Source: Apteryx mantelli (Eukaryota; Chordata; Aves; Apterygiformes; Apterygidae). From it: DNA of 64,000 nt. The notes beneath the pieces were generated by a model, which saw only the letters and a program-made list of their open reading frames with translations, did not search any database and was not told the origin of the DNA. The DNA is taken from assembly GCF_036417845.1 (NCBI RefSeq), contig NC_089980.1:132892516-132956515 (forward strand). The letters run 5' to 3'. The position numbers were made by a program, and so were the translations under genes. Numbering within the stretch: the stretch's first letter is position 1; each line of letters opens with the position of its first letter. This document shows positions 57,201 to 64,000 of the stretch, piece by piece.

Positions 57201-60200
57201 TCGCCCTTTAGTCCTTGGAAGAGGTATCGGAACTTCTTTTGAGCATTGAGGGTTACATGGGCAATTTTCCAGTTATAGTCATTATCCGCTTTTGTAAAAG
57301 AAAAGCAAAACTGCCATCAGCATGATTAGTCATATTATGAAGCAGCTTATTCCTAGCCATCCATCCATCCAAGCTGCATTTTTAGGCAACTGGTTTTCTC
57401 ACAGAGTCCTGAAGGCTAGAGATCTTAAGTTGCTATTATGATTACAATATACTCACATTACAAGACATTATCATCTAAATGCCTTGGACACATTGTATTA
57501 GGAAGTATGCAGATATTAGTGAATGACAGTCTCTAATTCAAAGGGCAAGATGCTAAAGGCCAAGACATAACAAACAGATGGGAGTAAGTATCCCAGGATG
57601 TTGGAATCAAGTATTACCACCAGTTTTTCATGAACTTGTCCTTCTTCCATGAAATTCCAGCAGCTCAGTATAGGCAGGTTATCACGTCTTGGGTTTTGAC
57701 AGCATTAAATGCATAGTCCCACGGTAGCTGGATTTGTCCTATGCAGCAAAATCACCCAAAGTGGGAACTCACATTTCCAAAATTACCTGTATTTTTTTCA
57801 TTTCTGGCCATATAAAAAATCAGCCTGGGCTTCTTATTGAGTAATGTGAGCACAGGTATTTACATGTCAGCAAGTCAGCGTCAGATCATATTATGGCCAG
57901 TGGAAATATAGACTGATAAAACTCCAGCAAAGTTTGGGGTCCCATTCATTAAGTGCAACATAATATTATCAGGAAAGTTGTGACTTCTGCTGTGGACCAC
58001 CTGAATTGCACTATTAAAAGCCACAGTTTCACTGACGCATACACTTCTGCAATACCAGAATCATTAGCTGGATTGCAAGATGCTCTTCTGGTAGGTTAGG
58101 GAACACCTTTTGAATTCTGAGCCAATTCACCATATTCCTGAACTCAGTAAATCAACCTTTCCTCTCCCAATATTTTGTATATTCCTCATATTTCCAGAAT
58201 TACCTTGAAAGGTTTGGATTTTCCTCATCTTGCGAACATTTCCAGTGCCATCATCCTCTTTGACCCAGATGACCAGCTTGTCGGAAAGGCTTCCTGTGAT
58301 CCTATAGAAGAACTGGAGGCACTGCTGAGTTCTCTTTGGATAAAGGATTCGAGACTCTAGAACTGCCACCTCATCTGCCTGGCCAGAGCTGGTACTGAAG
58401 TACATGAAATAGCCAGCATCTGGGAAGAAAGTGCAGAGTATCAGTGTCTCTTCCCAGCTTTCCTGCTAGCTGCATAGTAGAAACCAGTCATTTCAACCCC
58501 ACTCTTTTAGTAGGCCTAAATGTAGTAATTGACATAAATAGCAGAAGGAAACAGTATATGATAACCAGTTAAGATAGAACAAGGTAAGAATATGACTAGT
58601 AGTTTAGCATATATATGTTTGTAACTCACTGCAGGCTCCTTATGTCAATTTTGTGTCAGTTGCTTTAGCTGGAAGTTAGATGCCTCAGAAATGTCAAAGA
58701 TATGAGACAAAAATGATATAGGGCCTTCCACACAGAGAAGGGTTGAAGGAAACAACCTAACTGCAAGTAACTAGTAGACATAATTATTACTTGATTTAGA
58801 TTGAAGATAAGGTGATATGTTCATATGCTATTACCTTATAAAGAATAAGATAATTTTGTATCAGTGATTAAGATAATAAAAAAGGGTTGGACACTGAACT
58901 AGCACTCTCCTGACCTTGAACATGGAGAAGCTCCTTTTTACAGCTTGTCCAAATACTTTTCAAAACTTAGCTCCTCAATTTGGGGATTTGGGGTAAGAAT
59001 TTTTACCCCTCTAATTTAATTCCCCACTAACATTCTCTGAAGTGATCTTTACGTAGATTTGAAGTATCTACCTTTATCCTTATATTTACCTTTGTTTTGA
59101 TTTGACATTCACAAATTCACCATTTGCACACATTTCTTATCTTGGTATCACACGACCTTGTCGCATCTTATCTGTATTGTATTGCTCTATAGCTATTCAT
59201 TACAGTCTATGATTACACTATTAAGTGAAATTCTTTTAGCTATTGTGTGAAAGCCTCCTCTTCTTGGGGCAGGTTTCTTGGACTCTCATGGTTGCAGCTA
59301 GCATCTGGGGCGTCACCAGTCAAACCTGCAGCTGCATAATCACAGTACAGCCACCTGCATGGCCAGTGGAGCTCTCAGAGCTATTCTGTGTTTCATGTTC
59401 CTTCTAACCAGGTCTGGGGAATATTCTCTGTTGCCTCCCACCTGGTAGCAATGCTTTGATCACATACCCTATGGAAACTTTGTCAAGGGTGCCTAGTTGC
59501 TTTATATGCACTGTTAAGCAAGTAGGATCTATGATTACTATTGCTCCAAGTGGGAGACAGGGCTGTGAGCCTTATTCAGGTGCCTAACTTTGTTGTGGAG
59601 TGTGTTATAGTATCAAAGCCCCAGAGGAACTAGACTTTATCTCCTTTTTGTTAACAAAGAGAAACATTAACAAAGGCAACATTAAGCACCTATGGCAGAC
59701 AGTCAGGATATGGTCTTTGGGGACTTCAGCAAGGGCATACAGGGATCAAAGCAAAAGTCTGGCTGCTAGGTCCTCTCTCTGACCATTAAGCTGTACTTTC
59801 CCTTCCTCAGGTAGGCCAGGAAAAAGTAAAAAACACTGGATTGGCGACTGTTTGAGCTAAATATGGTCCATCTGTGTTAGAAACCTAAAATTAGCCCCCA
59901 CTTGAGATAGCTGCAAAAGCAGTTCTCCAAAAGTATCTAAATTCCTGATGGAGTTAATGAGCCTTTGAAGGCCTTCAAAAGGAGAGGCACTCCCTAACCT
60001 GGCAATTCATTTAGGCACTCTGGAGATCCTCAAAGGCACCTACCTCTCTCCATTAACTCTTCAGGGAACACGGTTACTTATTTTATGCTAACTGAGTCAC
60101 TAGATGCTAAAGCGTAAGTGCAAGTTAAGTACTTATTTTAGACAGGCTCAAACCCGATAATATCAAACAACTCAGCTGAACTCTTTTTCAGTAACAGTTA

Positions 60201-62646
60201 TATAATGCAAAAAAAAAAAGGAGAAAGAAGGAAAAATATTAGAGGAAGGTTAGGAGCATGTTCTTGTAGAAGATGTCAGATGGTTTTCTTGAGTTAATTT
60301 TCACTCTCACACCTGATTGATAACTACCAGCATTATGAGAGGTTGAGGCTCTGTTCTTCTTTCCAGTGACTGGTTCAACATAAGGGGAATAGACTCTCTT
60401 CCTGATGACAAGTCAAATTCTTCCCTCATCAAAGAATAAAAAAGCACAACTGAATGTGCTTTGGGCCATGATTCTTGCATTCTATACTTAGGCAAATTTT
60501 TCCACCAAAGTTTCTTGAAGTCTGTAATAGTTTCTGCTGACTAAGTAATGACAAATCATGCCCTTGCTTAATCTTTACTTTCACTTGTAAACTAGCAACC
60601 TGCAACTGTGACTGGAGCTGACTCCACTCTTTTTGAGATTCTCTTCCTTTGAAAAATGTCAAATTAACATTTTAAAAGAACATTATCACAAAACGTGACT
60701 TTCTTCTACCTCCAGAGCATGTACTCCTCAAGTTTAACTTATTGTTCACTTTGCAAATGCAACATTTATCAGTGGTTTATGAGTGCTATTTCATTCTTAT
60801 CATGTAGCAATATAACTCTTACTCAGACTTTGAAAGTTGCAGTAAATCCTCTTCCAGGCTATATTTAAAAGGACTCCAGTTCAGATGGTTCTTTGTTCCC
60901 TTTTATACTGCTGTTCTGGAGAACACTGCACTATGTTCAAAAAGCTTAATAATAACACTAAAGAGAATATAAGCTCAGACTCACAGTGCCAAGACATGTG
61001 AAAAGGAAAGAGACTTTTTGCTTAACTAGAAACATTACAGCTAAGATGTCTGCTGGATAGTCTCCTGAATGTAGTCATCTAATATTCTGTTTTCAGAGTA
61101 GCCAATGCTAGCGTTTCTCGAGGATTGACTACAGTGATAACATCTTTAACAACTTCTCTAAACCTTCCTTTAAACCGAACAGCCCAGCACAGATATGCAC
61201 AAGTGACCATTACCCCAGCTAACCCCTTTTCTATGGGTTAGTGTTCTGTTACTTGGCTTTACCTTTACAACGCCCAGCAAGTGTGTGGTCTTCTTGCCCT
61301 GTAGCACTGTTCTGTTGATGGACCCAGTCTAGGTCATCTCTGGTGCCTTGAATCATGCCACAGATATTTTCAAACTCAAAAGCACACTGGTCCAAAAGAG
61401 TGTGAGTGGAAGCTGAAAAAAACGCATACATGGTTACCCCCAAAGAAGTATCCCATTTAAAACAAAATTTGGATATTTCTACTCTGATTTGTTTTTTTGT
61501 TTATATTGGTATAGATATCATGTACAGAAGACCTGATCACAGCAGATGTGAGTCCTAAGACAAGGATTCAAGAGAAGAAAAGGTTAATTCCCAGAGGGAT
61601 TCCCTGCGTAAAGATACCACGATCCCACCATACTGCAGAAGCTTAACGAACTTGCATGTATCAGCTGAAACAGAGTGACTGCTGGTGGCTGTCTCTGTGC
61701 CTGCTTGTAAGTCTTGGAGACACAGTCACTTTATGAACAGTGGTGTTGATTAAAGATGTTATCATCCCATTCCTGTATTTAACTGCTGGAGGTTATCAGT
61801 CTCCATGGCTCACCTGGGTGCCTGGATTCAGGAGCATGGTTTAACCCACTTCAGGCAAAGTCTGTCCAGTTAGCTTAGGTCAATTCAGCTAAGTTTGCCT
61901 GCAAGTGGATGTTCCTGTTGGCAGAGCTGTGGGGACGATAATTTCTTGCTAAAAAATACAGGTCGTGATAACATCTTTAACCAGCTGAGTAACCAATGGC
62001 AGACTCTAGACTTAGCCCATACCAGGTGCAAAATTATGCATCTGGTCTAAATTTCAGTAAAAGAGAACAAAGCACAATTGCATTCACCTCACAACAGAGG
62101 CACAGGGAAACTGCCCACAAACCAGCAGAACACAACTGTGTGTCTGAGCCCCTAGGAGCAACATGGAAGGGAAGATGGGAATGAACTGTCTTTCATTGAC
62201 TAACTGGACTGTTACAAAAGTAATGACAGTTGGCAGAGCCAAAGAGAAGCCAGAGCCAAGGAAGAAATGAACAATCTGAGTCTCTGCACCACAGGCCCTC
62301 TTCAGTATTGCCTCAAGAGCACCTGAGAAGAATTTTCTTGTTTTTAGAGACTTAAGGGAGTTAAATCAGGCAGGCTAAAGTGTAAATATAGGAAACAGTT
62401 TGCCATACTTAAATTATGACTTACTGCAGTTATACATGCGATTGAGTCTTTCCAGGTCAATGGCACTGAAGTCTAGACGTTGCCCAATGATGTTATCAAA
62501 TGCTGGTATTTTCGCTGTGATTGTGGGGATGCTCTCATTTTTGTTAAATGAAAATGGTGCATAGTGCATCACTGATTCATAGTCATAGGGGGTGTTCAAG
62601 TCAGTGATGTAGCTGTCATCATACTTCAGAAAGTTGTGTTCCTTGC
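54093..62646 (-). CDS. MEP1A: Meprin A subunit alpha, 3' part (7 coding exons), 5' end outside window
   Basis: Seven minus-strand exons with matched phases encode about 525 C-terminal residues of an astacin-family zinc endopeptidase; full family members have about 745-760. Order: end of the astacin catalytic domain with the Met-turn SVMHY, a MAM domain, a MATH/TRAF domain, an inserted linker with an RHKR furin-type site, an EGF-like domain, one transmembrane helix and a very short cytoplasmic tail ending GRR. In mammals meprin alpha is cleaved by furin in the linker, so it is secreted from intestinal and kidney epithelium as large oligomers; the RHKR motif supports the same here. The exons with the HExxH zinc site and the propeptide lie past 64000. 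It is convergent with ADGRF5. Confidence 0.96.
54592..54799 (-). CDS. MEP1A: MEP1A exon: linker with furin site and start of EGF-like domain
   Basis: Phase 1 to phase 2, acceptor 'ctttaaaag' (weak pyrimidine tract), donor gtacca. It encodes [18 protein letters not shown], then [10 protein letters not shown] with the RHKR convertase motif, then [19 protein letters not shown], the first half of the EGF-like domain. The linker is shorter than I recall for human. Confidence 0.93.
55414..55587 (-). CDS. MEP1A: MEP1A exon: MATH/TRAF C-terminal part
   Basis: Phase 1 to phase 1, acceptor 'ctctttgcag', donor gtaaag. It encodes [34 protein letters not shown] and [17 protein letters not shown], the closing strands of the MATH domain. 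Confidence 0.96.
56830..57288 (-). CDS. MEP1A: MEP1A exon: MAM end and MATH/TRAF start
   Basis: A 459-base exon, phase 1 to phase 1, acceptor 'ttttacaaaag', donor gtaagt. It finishes MAM ([31 protein letters not shown]) and opens the MATH domain ([32 protein letters not shown]). The acceptor pyrimidine tract is A-interrupted but phase and homology support it. Confidence 0.95.
58204..58419 (-). CDS. MEP1A: MEP1A exon: MAM domain middle
   Basis: Phase 1 to phase 1, acceptor 'tttcttcccag', donor gtaatt. It encodes [35 protein letters not shown] and [15 protein letters not shown], matching the central MAM strands. Confidence 0.96.
61263..61412 (-). CDS. MEP1A: MEP1A exon: MAM domain start
   Basis: Phase 1 to phase 1, acceptor 'cgtttttttcag', donor gtaaag. 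It encodes [19 protein letters not shown] and the RDDLDWVHQ motif, the signature start of a MAM domain, which mediates meprin subunit association. Confidence 0.96.
62425..62646 (-). CDS. MEP1A: MEP1A exon: end of astacin protease domain
   Basis: Acceptor 'ttttttgcag', donor gtaagt, phase 1 to phase 1. It encodes [17 protein letters not shown], then [24 protein letters not shown] is the Met-turn with the zinc-proximal Tyr of astacins. It ends [10 protein letters not shown], the last Cys of the catalytic domain. Confidence 0.97.
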
Positions 62647-64000
62647 CTGCAAAAAGAACAGAAAAGTGGTTCATTCTTAGAGTAATCAGAAAAGAAATGG
62701 ATTTAGCCAGGCCCCTTGGATACAATTCTCTGAGGTAGAATTGATATATCCAAAAGCAATTGCTTTCTGATAAAGGGTTCAAATTCGATGTGATTTGTTT
62801 ATGAGGTAATTTGAACAACAAAACATCTTTAGATTGCAGTTTCCTGCCCCCACGTGAGTTCTGTAAGTTCAAAATCAAATATAAGCCAGCCATAAAGACC
62901 TATGATATATTGGAGGTCAGATTAGATTGTCTAATGGTCCCTGGTAAACATCCTGAAGGAATAAATTTAAAGATGAATATACTCCATTCCAGATTCTGTG
63001 AACATTGATGCAAAAATTTCCCAGGATATTAGATCCCATAGGAACAAGGAGGAGCCCTTCACTCATCGAGGGGACAGCAATGGCAGTTCTGGAGTGCCCC
63101 CAGCCTCTGCTGTCCTTCAGTGCAAAAAACACGGTATGAATGTGTGAAGGCAATGAGGTTTTACCCTAGATTGATGGTATTGCTACAGTCACACCCATTT
63201 GCATGTTTCTGTTTTATTAACCAAAAATTTTTTCTGAAAAGTCTTATGGAAACACGTTTCTTGCGGTTCCTTGGTGAAATCATTTCTTTTAAGAGAAAGG
63301 GTTCTTTTTCACTGTGGAAATATCCTCTGAGGCAGAGAGAGGGAGCATTTCACACACTTCAGTGTGGAAGTAAAGAGAGATTCCCAGCATTCCCACAGAT
63401 AATATTTCCAGAATATTTGGGTTCATTCTCTCTCCAGGAAGAAACAGCACATGACTGTACGCAGTGGATAATTGCAGCTTCTCTGTGTACAACTGCCCTT
63501 CCCTTCTGAAGCTCTATACTGAGCACAAAGGTCTTCAGTTCGAGGCTCGAGATTATGTAAGAGCTTGGGGGTTATTTTCTTACAGATACTTGAACTGGAC
63601 CTTTTATCAAAAAGGGTGAGAATCTTGCTAATCAAGTACTATTGCTTTTTATAGCTGGGAATAAAATCTTGGCAAAACACAGCCCTATGTAATAATGCTG
63701 TTCTTTAAGATACTTATCAGTCAAAGAGTAACTTTTAGATGTTTTTAAAAGAAGTAAACCCTTCAGTGAGAAGGCAACTTCATTTCCTAGGCTTTCCTGT
63801 GTGTTTTCTCTGAAGTTTAATAAGCTTATTAGCTCTTCTGTCAGCAGGAACATGAATAAGAGATCTTTTTTTCTAATCAGCCAGATTTTTGCACTGAAGT
63901 TTATGGAAATGCACTATGGTCAAAACTGTTACCATGCTATTAAATTTGGGTTTTCAGATCATTAATGAGGAAACAGATGGACAGACAGACACACCAGCCT
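62647..64000 (-). other. MEP1A: MEP1A intron running off the window
   Basis: No exon with the astacin zinc motif HExxHxxGxxH is present on the minus strand here, so the preceding exon lies beyond the right edge. No repeats or other genes recognised in this stretch. Confidence 0.75.

Noticed and set aside
62917-63853. Minus-strand frames upstream of the astacin exon that might be the zinc-binding exon of MEP1A
   Set aside because: No HExxH motif or other astacin signature is present, so the exon must lie outside the window.

Overview
The window is vertebrate nuclear DNA, most likely from a bird. Evidence for this is several truncated CR1 LINE copies with typical avian CR1 3' sequence, no sign of mammalian SINEs, interrupted genes with consensus GT-AG introns, and gene content that fits the conserved MEP1A-ADGRF5 neighbourhood (human 6p12.3). 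There are no bacterial features: ribosome binding sites, operons, CRISPR arrays and similar do not apply.

Layout. 1-17630 is gene-free 5' flank or leader intron. It holds one copy of a 1.7-kb duplicated segment (5117-6819), old CR1 debris, a GT microsatellite and a clear CR1 copy (15690-16575). 17631-43788 (+) carries the complete coding sequence of the adhesion GPCR ADGRF5 (GPR116): 20 coding exons whose splice phases all agree, adding up to about 1350 residues (human protein: 1346). Its 3' UTR runs to a polyadenylation signal near 45095. Its tail intron (38262-42512) holds the second copy of the 1.7-kb segment and more CR1. 45120-54092 lies between the genes. It contains a CT-rich simple repeat leading into a CpG island with two RFX-type X-box palindromes, an NRF1-like site and a GC box (47641-47999), a short first-exon-like frame just downstream, a degenerate inverted copy of that promoter/exon module near 52.3 kb, and a GC-rich block with exon-like pieces on the minus strand (48.4-49.7 kb). 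54093-62646 (-) is the 3' part of MEP1A (meprin A subunit alpha): seven coding exons, from the end of the astacin protease domain through MAM, MATH/TRAF, EGF-like and transmembrane segments. The zinc-binding exon and everything 5' of it lie beyond the right edge.

The two recognised genes are convergent (tail to tail), as in human. ADGRF5 is a cell-surface receptor whose extracellular region carries a SEA module, Ig-like modules and a GAIN/GPS autoproteolytic unit. MEP1A is a secreted or membrane astacin metalloprotease. I know of no functional link between them; their adjacency is conserved synteny. The most unusual structures are the CpG-island/X-box module with its inverted relic, which no recognised gene explains, and the 98-99% identical 1.7-kb direct duplication that landed inside the ADGRF5 tail intron next to a CR1 body. 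Exon boundaries were called by eye from splice consensus, phase and recognised protein families; no alignment or database search was run.
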